DNA of 33,817 bases, from contig JAAYLE010000064.1 in the NCBI GenBank assembly GCA_012522085.1, positions 1 through 33,817 on the forward strand, given 5' to 3'. Under the pieces are notes generated by a model that saw nothing but the letters and a program-made list of their open reading frames with translations, had not been told where the DNA came from and did not search any database. Positions 19,142 to 26,805 of this stretch are shown here, piece after piece. The stretch comes from Bacillota bacterium (GTDB lineage: Bacteria > Bacillota > Limnochordia > JAAZLZ01). The position numbers and the translations under genes were made by a program. Position 1 is the first letter of the stretch. Every line of letters starts with the position of its first letter.

Positions 19142-19537
19142 GTGACCTTTGGGATTGGTGTTGATGTGGTCGATCTGCCTCGGATCGCAAAGGTGCTGGA
19201 GCGGTTTCCCCAGCGCTTTCCAGAGAGGATCCTCTCCCCCCGGGAGATGGACTATTGCCAGAGGGGAAGGAACTTTCTGGGAGCCTTAGCCGGGCGCTTT
19301 GCAGCCAAAGAAGCCGTGATGAAAGCTTTGGGAGTTGGCCTTGGGCAAGGGATTTCCTGGCAGGATATCGAAATATTGAATGAAAATACGGGCCGTCCGG
19401 TAGTGTACCTGCACGGAGGGCTGAAGACAATGGCAGCTAAGCTGGGGGTGGGCACTATTCTGATCAGCATCTCCCACGGGGAGGTCTGTGCTGTTGCCCA
19501 GGCCCTGGCCCTGAGAAGTGGAGTTGGCGAAATTTGA
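19142..19537 (+). CDS. acpS: Holo-[acyl-carrier-protein] synthase
   Basis: Transfers 4'-phosphopantetheine from CoA to acyl carrier protein. The 131-residue protein has the N-terminal GIGVDVVDLPRI with the Mg-binding Asp8, and RFAAKEAVMKALG with Glu57. ISISHGEVCAVAQALA near the C-terminus is also typical. The GTG at 19142 is seven bases after GCAGGGGG and places the core motif at the expected position; the ATG at 19118 would add an unconserved eight-residue extension. The stop overlaps the next start (TTGA). The pairing acpS-nnr-alr is common in Firmicutes. Confidence 0.95.
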   Translation: MTFGIGVDVVDLPRIAKVLERFPQRFPERILSPREMDYCQRGRNFLGALAGRFAAKEAVMKALGVGLGQGISWQDIEILNENTGRPVVYLHGGLKTMAAKLGVGTILISISHGEVCAVAQALALRSGVGEI

Positions 19538-21036
19538 GGCTAGTTACAGGTCAGGAAATGCGGGAGGTCGACAACAGGGCTATCAGGGAGTACGGCATTC
19601 CCGGAGTAGTCCTGATGGAAAACGCGGGGCTCAGGGTAGTCGAAGAGCTAGAGCGTGAATTTGGCCCCTTGGCCGAACGGCGGGTATGTGTTTTTGCCGG
19701 TCCGGGGAATAACGGCGGCGACGGGTTCGTCATCGCGCGGCACCTTTTGTGCCGAGGGATTTGGACCAAGGTCTTCCTGGTGGGAAAGCGGGAGCGGGTT
19801 CGTGGTGATGCCCTCGTTAACCTCAACATCCTGGAAAAGATGGGAGCATCCATCACGGTCCTTTCCGAGCGGAACGACAACCGGGTGCAGGTGGCCCTCG
19901 CCCTTTGCGACATCATCGTCGATGCTTTGCTGGGCACCGGTTCCTCGGGTCCTCCCAGGGCGCCTTTTCCCGCGGTGATGGAGGCGATTAAGGGGAGCTC
20001 AAGGCCGGTGGTAGCGGTGGATATACCCTCCGGGCTGGATCCCGACACGGGCAAGGTCGCCGATTGCTGCTTGAAAGCTCAGCTGACAGTAACCTTTGGC
20101 CTTCCTAAACGGGGTCTTTGCCTGCTCCCCGGAGCAGAATATGTGGGGCGCCTGGTCGTGGCCGACATCGGGCTGCCGCCTGCTTTGCTCCAAGGAGGCA
20201 AGACCAGACTGGTCAGCAGGGGGTATGTGGCCTCCATCCTTCCCCAGAGGCCCTCGGCGAGTCATAAGGGCACCTTTGGCCATTTGCTGCTCCTTGCGGG
20301 CTCCCGGGGCTTTGCGGGGGCGGCAGTCTTGGCGGCAAGGGGAGCCTTGCGCAGCGGGGCGGGCTTGGTTAGTCTGGCCGTACCTGGGGAGATAGTCCCC
20401 CTAGTTGCTCCCCAGGTTCCGGAGGCGATGGTCCACGAGCGAACGTCCGTGGAGGAGTTGCTTGAGCGGGCAACGGCGGTTGTTGTCGGTCCGGGTTTAG
20501 GGATGAGCCCCGATGCCAGGCGGTTGCTCCGGGATCTATTGGGGAAAATAGAAAAACCGGTAGTCATCGATGCCGATGGACTCAATATCCTTGCCCAAGA
20601 GGGGCTCGAGCTGGTAGCCAAGAAAAATGTCGTCCTAACGCCCCATCCCGGTGAGATGGCGCGCCTTGCGGGTCTTCCGGTCGCCGACATCCAAGCCGAC
20701 CGGGTGGAAGTTGCCCGATCCTTTGCCAAGAAGTGGGGTTTAGTTTTGGTTTTGAAAGGGGCCCGGACGGTAGTGGCCGGACCCGATGGGACTGTGTTTG
20801 TCAATCCCACCGGTAATCCAGGGATGGCTACCGGAGGGACGGGGGATGTCCTTGCGGGGATGATCGGATCTTTGCTGGCCCAGGGACTAGGTCCAGTGGA
20901 GGCTGCGACGGCGGCGGTCTTCCTCCACGGGCTGGCCGGTGATCTTGGGGTGGTCCAATTAGGTGCGGCGGGTCTGGTGGCGGGCGATGTGGTGGACTAC
21001 CTGCCAGCGGCATGGCAGGAGGCGCTGAAAACCTAA
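19534..21036 (+). CDS. nnr: Bifunctional NAD(P)H-hydrate epimerase / ADP-dependent dehydratase
   Basis: Repairs damaged, hydrated NADH and NADPH: the N-terminal domain epimerises, the C-terminal domain dehydrates the S-form using ADP. The 500-residue fusion has the YjeF_N domain (about 1-215) with GPGNNGGDGFVIARHL, VDALLGTGSSGPPR and VDIPSGLDPDTG. The carbohydrate-kinase-like domain (about 225-495) has GTFGHLLLLAGSRGFAGAA, VVIDADGLNIL, LTPHPGEMARL and the catalytic-loop NPGMATGGTGDVLAG. Start is the TTG overlapping the acpS stop; it gives MRLVTGQEMREVD, the normal N-terminus. Both domains look intact. Confidence 0.95.
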   Translation: MRLVTGQEMREVDNRAIREYGIPGVVLMENAGLRVVEELEREFGPLAERRVCVFAGPGNNGGDGFVIARHLLCRGIWTKVFLVGKRERVRGDALVNLNILEKMGASITVLSERNDNRVQVALALCDIIVDALLGTGSSGPPRAPFPAVMEAIKGSSRPVVAVDIPSGLDPDTGKVADCCLKAQLTVTFGLPKRGLCLLPGAEYVGRLVVADIGLPPALLQGGKTRLVSRGYVASILPQRPSASHKGTFGHLLLLAGSRGFAGAAVLAARGALRSGAGLVSLAVPGEIVPLVAPQVPEAMVHERTSVEELLERATAVVVGPGLGMSPDARRLLRDLLGKIEKPVVIDADGLNILAQEGLELVAKKNVVLTPHPGEMARLAGLPVADIQADRVEVARSFAKKWGLVLVLKGARTVVAGPDGTVFVNPTGNPGMATGGTGDVLAGMIGSLLAQGLGPVEAATAAVFLHGLAGDLGVVQLGAAGLVAGDVVDYLPAAWQEALKT

Positions 21037-21055
21037 GCCGTAAGGGGGAGTGCGA

Positions 21056-21535
21056 ATGCGGGCCCGGGACATCATGACGGCAGATGTGACCACGGTCAGT
21101 GAAGAGGCCACTATTGGCGATGCAGCGCGGTTGATGGCCGAAAAGGGGATAGGAGGTCTGCCCGTCACCGATGCCAAGGGTCAGGTGGTGGGCATCATCA
21201 CTGAACGGGATCTTTTGTGGCGAGCCAAGGAACTTCATCCACCGACCTTTGTCCCCATCATGGGGGCTTTCATTTATCTGGAGAACCCGCAGCGTTTTCA
21301 GCGGGACCTGCGCAAAGCCACGTCGATGGTAGTTAAGGACGTGATGACTAGGGGAGTAATCACCGTCGACGAAGATGCTGCGGTGGAGGATGTGGCGAGG
21401 ATCATGGTGGAGAAGGACATCAACCGGGTGCCGGTGATGAAAGATGGACAGCTAGTGGGGATTGTGGCCAGGGCCGATGTGGTGAAGGCTATGCTAGGCG
21501 AGGAAGCTGCCGATAGGGGGGATGGGGATGTCTGA
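21056..21535 (+). CDS. Stand-alone CBS-pair protein
   Basis: A 159-residue protein made of two CBS domains in tandem, a Bateman module that usually binds adenosine nucleotides. The first (about 3-58) contains RDIMTADVTTVSEEATIGDA and GGLPVTDAKGQVVGIITERD. The second (about 95-150) contains KDVMTRGVITVDEDAAVEDV and NRVPVMKDGQLVGIVARADV. Between them is an insert with FVPIMGAFIYLENPQRF. No enzymatic domain is present. ATG at 21056 is five bases after AAGGGGGAG. The stop overlaps the alanine racemase start, so both are in one operon. Partner and ligand are unknown. Confidence 0.9.
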   Translation: MRARDIMTADVTTVSEEATIGDAARLMAEKGIGGLPVTDAKGQVVGIITERDLLWRAKELHPPTFVPIMGAFIYLENPQRFQRDLRKATSMVVKDVMTRGVITVDEDAAVEDVARIMVEKDINRVPVMKDGQLVGIVARADVVKAMLGEEAADRGDGDV

Positions 21536-22691
21536 AGAGGAGGAGCTTCGGGCATGGGTTGAGGTGGACCTGGGGGCGATCATCAACAACATCCGGGCCT
21601 TGCGACGGCTCATCGGCAAGGAGACCAAGCTGCTAGCCGTTGTGAAGGCCAACGCCTACGGACATGGGGCCCTCGGGGTGGCCAGGGCCGCCTTGTATGC
21701 GGGGGCCGATTATCTGGGCGTGTCGACAGTCGCCGAAGGGCAGAAGCTGCGTTTAGGGGGAGTGGAAGCCCCCATCTTGATCTTGGGGTATGTTGCTCCT
21801 GCGGAAGCGGAGCGGGCGGTGGCCAACAGCCTCACAACCGCTATCTTCAGTCCCCACTTGGCTGAAGCCTTAAACACCGCCGCAGGGGGGATGCAAACGA
21901 AAGCGAAGGTCCACATTAAAGTTGATACGGGCATGGGGCGCCTTGGTCTTTGGCCCGATGAGGTCTTGGACTTTTACCAGTACCTGCGGGGACTGGCCAA
22001 CCTGGAGGTCGAAGGGATCTTCACCCACCTGGCTACAGCCGATGACCCCGATCCAAAGGGGGCTCGGTGGCAGCTGGGCCAGTTTAGCGATCTGATGGCG
22101 GTCCTGTCGGCGGCGGGGGCGCAAGTGCCATTGGTCCATGCGGCCAACAGCGCTGCCGTACTGACTTACCCCGAGTCTTGGTATACCATGGTTCGGCCGG
22201 GCCTGGCTATCTATGGCCTGTTGCGAAACGAGCTGGCGGCCCTAGAGCCGGCCATGTCCCTCAAGTGCCGGGTGGCCCAGGTGAGACCAGTGCCGGCGGG
22301 GAGGGGCATCAGCTACGGATGGACCTATCGTACCGACAAGAATACCAACATCGCGGTGCTGCCCGTCGGTTATGCCGATGGGTTTTCGCGTCTTCTCAGC
22401 AACAAGGCCAAGGTCCTCATCAGGGGAAAGGCCTACCCTATCGTCGGCAAGATCACCATGGACTACTGCATGGCCGATGTGGGGGATGACCCGATCCAAG
22501 AGGGCGATGAGGCTGTCCTCATTGGCCGTCAGGGTGAACAGGCCATCACCGCCGGGGATTTAGCCGCGGCGCTGGGGACCATAAGCTATGAGGTGGTTTG
22601 TATGATTGGACCTCGGGTTCCACGCATATTCATCAATGCTCCCCCTGATTTTCCTTGTCTTGACAGCCCTAATGAATTGGGTTACCGTTAA
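21528..22691 (+). CDS. alr: Alanine racemase
   Basis: PLP enzyme that makes D-alanine for peptidoglycan. The 387-residue protein has the PLP lysine in VVKANAYGHG (Lys40), the barrel motif HIKVDTGMGRLG, and VHAANSAAVL. The C-terminal domain carries the catalytic Tyr in GRGISYGWTYRT, followed by VLPVGYADGFSR and VGKITMDYCMADVG. ATG 21528 is six bases after AGGGGGG (21515-21521); an ATG two codons earlier lies too close to it. It overlaps the CBS gene stop by eight bases. A TTGACA hexamer at 22660-22665 inside the 3' end could be part of a promoter for the next gene but lacks a good -10 partner. Confidence 0.96.
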   Translation: MSEEEELRAWVEVDLGAIINNIRALRRLIGKETKLLAVVKANAYGHGALGVARAALYAGADYLGVSTVAEGQKLRLGGVEAPILILGYVAPAEAERAVANSLTTAIFSPHLAEALNTAAGGMQTKAKVHIKVDTGMGRLGLWPDEVLDFYQYLRGLANLEVEGIFTHLATADDPDPKGARWQLGQFSDLMAVLSAAGAQVPLVHAANSAAVLTYPESWYTMVRPGLAIYGLLRNELAALEPAMSLKCRVAQVRPVPAGRGISYGWTYRTDKNTNIAVLPVGYADGFSRLLSNKAKVLIRGKAYPIVGKITMDYCMADVGDDPIQEGDEAVLIGRQGEQAITAGDLAAALGTISYEVVCMIGPRVPRIFINAPPDFPCLDSPNELGYR

Positions 22692-22724
22692 ATTTGTACT
22701 AACAATTGTCTAGGAGGGGTAGGA

Positions 22725-24104
22725 GTGAAGGCCGACCTTTGCATAATCGGCGGTGGCCCTGGAGGTTATGTGGCTGCTATCCGGGCGGCCCAAATGGGCA
22801 AGACCGTTTGTCTGGTGGAAAAAGATGAAGTGGGGGGAACTTGCCTTAACAGGGGCTGCATCCCGACGAAAGCTTTGACCTCCACAGCGGAGTTGTTGGC
22901 TCGGATCAAGAGGGCGGGGAGTTTTGGCATCAAGGTCGATAACGTCGAAGTTGACTTCCCGGGAATGATGAAGCGCAAGGATCAGACCGTTGCCCGCCTG
23001 GTTAAGGGCATTCACTTCCTGCTCCAAAAAAACAAAGTCCAATTGCTGTCCGGGGTGGGCAAGATCAAAGGCCCCGGGCATGTTGAGGTCGCCCTGGCAG
23101 ACGGCACCATCCAGGAAGTCCGGGCGGAGGATGTCATCATCGCAACGGGCGCGGAGCCGGTAGTGTTTCCTGCTTTCGGATACGATGGCGAGCTGGTCAT
23201 CACCAGTGACGAGGCCCTTCAGCTCGATGCGATCCCGGAGCACATCATCATCGTTGGCGGCGGCGTCATCGGATGTGAATTTGCATCGATCTTTGCCACT
23301 TTAGGCAGCCAGGTGACCATCGTGGAAATGCTTCCCCGCTTGCTGCCCATGGCCGATGAAGAGATCAGCAAACAGCTGACCCAGTCCTTAAGGCGCCTCC
23401 GGGTCCAGATGCACACTGGGGTGAAGGTAGCCCGGGTGGATAAATCCGGTGGGCTCAAGGTGATCCTGGACACGGGCGAGGAGCTTCAGGGAGACAAGAT
23501 GCTGGTCTCCGTGGGCCGGCGGGTGAACACCGAGGGACTTGGCTTAGAGTCGGTAGGGATCAATACTAATGCCAAGCGCGAGATCGTCGTCGATGCCAAA
23601 ATGGCCACGAACGCACCTGGCTTTTGGGCCATTGGCGATGTGACCGACTGCCCGCTGAAGCTCGCCCACGTAGCTTCCTTCCAAGGCTTGGTCGCCGTAT
23701 CGAACATCGTTGGAGAAACCTGTACCATGGATTACAGTGCGGTCCCCAATTGTGTCTTCACCCAGCCGGAGGTGGCCTGGGTGGGGCTTTCCGAGTCTGA
23801 AGCCGCCGCGCAGGGCTATGAGGTGCAGGTGGGCAAGTTCCCCTTCCTGGCCAGCGGCAAAGCCTTGGCCATGGGGGAGAACGAAGGCATGGTCAAGATC
23901 ATCGCCGACAAGGAGGGCGGCGATTTGCTCGGGGTACATATCATCGGCCCCCATGCAAGCGATCTCATTGCCGAACCTACCCTCGCCATGAGCATCGGGC
24001 TTAGCTTGGAAGAGTTCGTTACCGCGGTCAGGGCCCATCCCACCTTGCCGGAAGCGGTCATGGAGGCGGCCGAGGCGGCCTTGGGACGTCCCATTCATTC
24101 ATAG
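22725..24104 (+). CDS. lpdA: Dihydrolipoamide dehydrogenase (E3) family
   Basis: FAD-dependent disulfide oxidoreductase of 459 residues, the E3 that reoxidises lipoamide with NAD+. It has the FAD motif IIGGGPGGYVAAIRAAQMG, the redox pair GGTCLNRGCIPTKA (Cys40, Cys45), the NAD motif IIVGGGVIGCEFASIFATLG, the second FAD motif GFWAIGDVTD, and the catalytic His in HPTLPEAVMEAAEAA. The HPTLPE form favours lipoamide dehydrogenase over mercuric or glutathione reductase. The GTG start is five bases after GGAGGGG. No E1, E2 or glycine-cleavage gene is nearby, so the partner complex must be encoded elsewhere. Confidence 0.9.
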   Translation: MKADLCIIGGGPGGYVAAIRAAQMGKTVCLVEKDEVGGTCLNRGCIPTKALTSTAELLARIKRAGSFGIKVDNVEVDFPGMMKRKDQTVARLVKGIHFLLQKNKVQLLSGVGKIKGPGHVEVALADGTIQEVRAEDVIIATGAEPVVFPAFGYDGELVITSDEALQLDAIPEHIIIVGGGVIGCEFASIFATLGSQVTIVEMLPRLLPMADEEISKQLTQSLRRLRVQMHTGVKVARVDKSGGLKVILDTGEELQGDKMLVSVGRRVNTEGLGLESVGINTNAKREIVVDAKMATNAPGFWAIGDVTDCPLKLAHVASFQGLVAVSNIVGETCTMDYSAVPNCVFTQPEVAWVGLSESEAAAQGYEVQVGKFPFLASGKALAMGENEGMVKIIADKEGGDLLGVHIIGPHASDLIAEPTLAMSIGLSLEEFVTAVRAHPTLPEAVMEAAEAALGRPIHS

Positions 24105-24110
24105 AGCATT

Positions 24111-24137
24111 GTGGGCGGACTCCCTCGGGAGTCCGCC
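24111..24137. repeat. 26-base hairpin repeat, copy 1 (between convergent lpdA and pfpI)
   Basis: GTGGGCGGACTCCCT followed by CGGGAGTCCGC folds into a 10-bp stem with a CTCG loop. It sits between the convergent lpdA and pfpI stops and directly abuts the pfpI stop. An almost identical copy (25 of 26 bases) abuts the dctM stop at 24957-24982. No T-run lies on either strand, so it may act as a shared 3'-end stabiliser or a Rho-independent-like stop without U-tract. Confidence 0.8.
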
Positions 24138-24713
24138 TTAAGCTAGCAGATCGATGATCGCTCGGCAAAACTGCGGCAAATCATCGGGATTGCGGCTCGA
24201 GATGATGTTGCCGTCAACCACCACTGCTTCGTCGACAAAGGTAGCCCCCGCGTTTTCCAGGTCATCCTTGATGGCGACGATGCCCGTCACCCGCCGGCCG
24301 GAGACAATCCCCGCCGAGATCATCAGCCAGGGTCCATGGCAAATGCCGGCGATGGGTTTGCCCTGGGCGGCGGCCTCCCGGACCAAGTTCACCGTGTGCG
24401 GGTCTCGCCGCAGATAGTCGGGGGCAAATCCGCCGGGGATGACGATGGCATCAAACTCATCCGGGGAAAGCTCGCCCACCGGCCTGATGTCGTAGCGCTT
24501 CCCCTCCCTGTTGACGATAAAGGGAACGGTGGTACCAAAGCGCCCGGTGATCGGCTTGCCCTGGAAGGCCGGTCGCGGGTGGAAGCCCATCTCCAACACT
24601 CCCATCGTGATCCAGGCTCCTTCCTCGCTCAGCCGGAGGAAGGGGAAGGTGACCTCCACATCTTCAAATTCGTTGGCGACTAAGATGAGTACCTTCTTTC
24701 CCGATAGCTTCAC
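24138..24713 (-). CDS. DJ-1/PfpI-family protein
   Basis: A 191-residue class I glutamine-amidotransferase-like protein of the PfpI/YhbO branch. The nucleophile elbow is AGICHGPWLMISAG (Cys125, His126), and the N-terminus has KVLILVANEFEDVEV with the conserved Glu. VIPGGFAPDYLRRD and SSRNPDDLPQF are family-typical. Relatives have been described as intracellular proteases, glyoxalases or deglycases; the exact activity cannot be read here. The GTG start is supported by AAGGAGG eight bases upstream; the longer frame to 24794 is unconserved. It is the last gene on the minus strand after the TRAP operon, but 269 bases and a 48-base element separate it from dctM, so it may have its own promoter. Confidence 0.88.
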   Translation of the reverse strand: MKLSGKKVLILVANEFEDVEVTFPFLRLSEEGAWITMGVLEMGFHPRPAFQGKPITGRFGTTVPFIVNREGKRYDIRPVGELSPDEFDAIVIPGGFAPDYLRRDPHTVNLVREAAAQGKPIAGICHGPWLMISAGIVSGRRVTGIVAIKDDLENAGATFVDEAVVVDGNIISSRNPDDLPQFCRAIIDLLA

Positions 24714-24841
24714 CGTGAAAACCTCCTTGGAAGAAATGATGGTAACGCCCGGTACGGGTGATGAACAGTTCGCCGATCCTGCCGCGCCGCCCATTCTAGG
24801 TGCGGCTGAGTGCTTCTGCTCCAGGATCGCCGGGTAGTAAG

Positions 24842-24889
24842 TAATTTTCTAGTTGAGCGGCAAGTCTCCTTTATTTAGGGGAAAGTTTT
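24842..24889 (-). repeat. 48-base element, copy A (upstream of pfpI)
   Basis: Written on the plus strand it begins TAATTTTCTAGTTGAGCGG and ends AGGGGAAAGTTTT. It matches the element at 27810-27857 in 40 of 48 positions without gaps. It lies 128 bases upstream of the pfpI start, reading in the same direction as copy B relative to dctP. It is AT-rich in a GC-rich context. It could be a protein-binding site, an alternative-sigma promoter region or a dispersed repeat. Confidence 0.75.
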
Positions 24890-24919
24890 ACCTAGGTTCC
24901 CCCATCACAGGCGCGGGAA

Positions 24920-24943
24920 GGTGGCGGCTATTCGGCCGCCATC
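24920..24943. other. Hairpin downstream of dctM
   Basis: GGCGGC (24923-24928) pairs with GCCGCC (24935-24940), extended by three more pairs at 24920-24922 with 24941-24943 (one wobble), loop TATTCG. It follows the repeat hairpin at the dctM 3' end. Together the two stem-loops could end or protect the TRAP operon transcript. No T-tract is visible on the minus strand. Confidence 0.5.
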
Positions 24944-24956
24944 CACTCAGGAGACA

Positions 24957-24982
24957 GTGGGCGGACTCCCTTGGGAGTCCGC
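24957..24982. repeat. 26-base hairpin repeat, copy 2 (abutting dctM stop)
   Basis: GTGGGCGGACTCCCT followed by TGGGAGTCCGC, one base different from copy 1 at 24111-24136. It begins immediately after the dctM stop codon on the minus strand and forms a 10-bp stem. The identical placement of both copies, flush with a minus-strand stop, suggests a 3'-end element or a recent duplication. Confidence 0.8.
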
Positions 24983-26275
24983 TCAGCCCATGAGCAAATC
25001 GGGGATGATGGTGACGATGCCCGGCACATAAGTGATGAGCAGCAGGCTTAGCAGTAAGGGAATGAAAAAGGGGAGGATGTGCCGGACCAGCTCTTCGACG
25101 GACAGGCCAGCGATCTTGGCGGTGACGAAGAGCACCAGCCCCACCGGGGGTGTGAGGAGCCCCAAGACCAGGTTGTATACGACCACTAGTCCGAAATGGA
25201 CCGGATCGATCCCTAGTTGGCGGACCAAGGGCATCATCACGGGAACGGTGATGGTGATGGCGGCTACCGGCTCCATGAAGCAGCCGATGATCAGGAGAAA
25301 CAAGTTGATCAGGGCCATTACTGCCCAGCGGCTCGTCGTCAAGGAACTGACGGTGCGTAAGATCATCTGGGGCAATTGGGCGGAAACGACCATGTAAGCA
25401 AAGGCGCTCGCAGCTCCGACGATGATCAGAACCTCCGCGGTGGAGCGCATGGTTTCCCTCGACAGGGTGAGCAGCTCCCGGAGGGAGATCTCGCGGTAGA
25501 CCATGCTCAGGGCGATGGCGTAGACAAAGGCGACCGCAGCCGCCTCGGTGGGGGTGAAGATCCCCGATAAGATCCCGCCCACCAGAATGACCGGGGTCAT
25601 CAAGGGCCAAAAGGCCCGGCGGAAGCTCCGCCACAGGGGAAGCCAACCGGCAAACGTACCCCGTTCATAACCTAGCTTGCGGCCAAAGTAAAACTCATTC
25701 ATCAGCATCAGGAAGATGCCGATCAACATCCCCGGCAAGATTCCCCCCAGCAAAAGTCGGCCGATGGAGGCTTCGGCCATGATGCCGTAAATGACTAGGG
25801 GGATGCTCGGCGGAATGATGGGTCCGATGGCCGATGAAGCGGCGGTGATGGCCGCGCTGTAGCCGATGTCGTAATCAGCATCCAGCATGGCCTTGATTTC
25901 GATGGGTCCAAGGCCCGACGCATCGGCCACCGCGGCTCCCGACATGCCCGCGAAGATCATGCTGGCCACCACGTTCACCTGCCCTAGCCCAAGCCGCATA
26001 TGGCCGACTAGGTGGTTGGCAAAGTCAAAGATCCGGCTGCTGATCCCGCCGATATTCATCAGGTTGCCGGTGAACATAAACAGCGGCACGGCTAGCAAGG
26101 GGAAACTGTCAACGCCGCTGAAGAGCCGTTGGGCGATGATGGTAGGGTCGGCGATGCCCCCTGATTCGATGTTCAGCAAGATCAAAGAGGCAAGGCCAAT
26201 AGCGAACCCGACAGGAATGCCGATGATCAGCAGGCAAAGGAGAATGCCTATAAAGCTAAGCACAGTGAAGGTCAT
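24983..26275 (-). CDS. dctM: TRAP transporter large permease subunit
   Basis: The 12-helix, sodium-driven transport subunit of a tripartite ATP-independent periplasmic transporter, 430 residues, the usual length. Hydrophobic helices run through the protein; diagnostic stretches are GIPVGFAIGLASLILL, PLFMFTGNLMNIGGIS, AGMSGAAVADASGLG, IGPIIPPSIPLVIYG and LLTPPVGLVLFVTAKIAG. The ATG at 26275 overlaps the dctQ stop (ATGA), so the two membrane subunits are translated together. A hairpin repeat begins right after its stop. Confidence 0.96.
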   Translation of the reverse strand: MTFTVLSFIGILLCLLIIGIPVGFAIGLASLILLNIESGGIADPTIIAQRLFSGVDSFPLLAVPLFMFTGNLMNIGGISSRIFDFANHLVGHMRLGLGQVNVVASMIFAGMSGAAVADASGLGPIEIKAMLDADYDIGYSAAITAASSAIGPIIPPSIPLVIYGIMAEASIGRLLLGGILPGMLIGIFLMLMNEFYFGRKLGYERGTFAGWLPLWRSFRRAFWPLMTPVILVGGILSGIFTPTEAAAVAFVYAIALSMVYREISLRELLTLSRETMRSTAEVLIIVGAASAFAYMVVSAQLPQMILRTVSSLTTSRWAVMALINLFLLIIGCFMEPVAAITITVPVMMPLVRQLGIDPVHFGLVVVYNLVLGLLTPPVGLVLFVTAKIAGLSVEELVRHILPFFIPLLLSLLLITYVPGIVTIIPDLLMG

Positions 26276-26763
26276 AATTGCCCCTCCTCGGCCCTTGGGC
26301 TGTGGGGTGCGATCCCAACTAGAGTGCGAAGGATGTTAATCAAAGTGTAAAGACTGGCTAGGAAAAAGCTGGCCGCCATCCCCGCGTAAATGTAGGACAT
26401 CCGCAGCCAGAGAAGGGATGTGGCCGTTTCCGGGCCGGCGATCGTCATCATGTTTAGCCCGCCGCGAAACATGGCCCAGGTAAAATAAAGCACAGCCCCC
26501 CTGGTGATGATCCCCGCGGGGATCGCGGCCGCCGGCATCCTCTTCCAGGGGTCCACAGCCACCAGGTGGGTTTCTTCCCGCAAGGCGATGGCGCTGCCGA
26601 GGAAAGTGATTTGCACCAATAGGTAACGGGCGATTTCCTCCGTCCAGGGGGACGGGACTTTCAGTAGAAAGCGGCAGACTACCTGCAGGAAAACGACCAG
26701 GCAAAGGGCCCAGTACATGGTGGTTCCCAGGATGTCAAGGGCGCGGTTGAATTTGTTCCACAT
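26272..26763 (-). CDS. dctQ: TRAP transporter small permease subunit
   Basis: Four-helix membrane subunit that pairs with DctM, 163 residues. Hydrophobic segments lie at about 12-32, 46-62, 84-102 and 123-145, with the family motif VVCRFLLKVPSPWTEEIARYL and FLGSAIALREETHLVAVD. The ATG at 26763 follows TTGGAGGATTC. It lies 42 bases downstream of dctP, separated by a GC-only stem-loop, and overlaps dctM by four bases. Confidence 0.95.
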   Translation of the reverse strand: MWNKFNRALDILGTTMYWALCLVVFLQVVCRFLLKVPSPWTEEIARYLLVQITFLGSAIALREETHLVAVDPWKRMPAAAIPAGIITRGAVLYFTWAMFRGGLNMMTIAGPETATSLLWLRMSYIYAGMAASFFLASLYTLINILRTLVGIAPHSPRAEEGQL

Positions 26764-26782
26764 ATGAATCCTCCAATAGGTT

Positions 26783-26804
26783 CCGGGGGGGCGGCCCCCC
26801 CCGG
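26783..26804 (-). other. GC-only stem-loop between dctP and dctQ
   Basis: CCGGGGGGG (26783-26791) pairs with CCCCCCCGG (26796-26804), a perfect 9-bp all-GC stem with a four-base loop. On the minus strand it begins one base after the dctP stop. There is no T-tract. Similar stem-loops after binding-protein genes in transporter operons protect the upstream message and leave the binding protein in excess of the permease; that role here is inferred. Confidence 0.7.
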
Positions 26805-26805
26805 T

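Noticed and set aside
22660-22694. A perfect TTGACA that could be a promoter for lpdA.
   Set aside because: No -10 hexamer better than three matches lies at 16-18 bases, and the next AT-rich hexamer is 23 bases away; it is kept only as a remark under alr.
24714-24794. A longer N-terminus for the PfpI-family protein.
   Set aside because: The added 27 residues are unlike the family, and the AAGGAGG eight bases before GTG 24713 decides for the shorter form.
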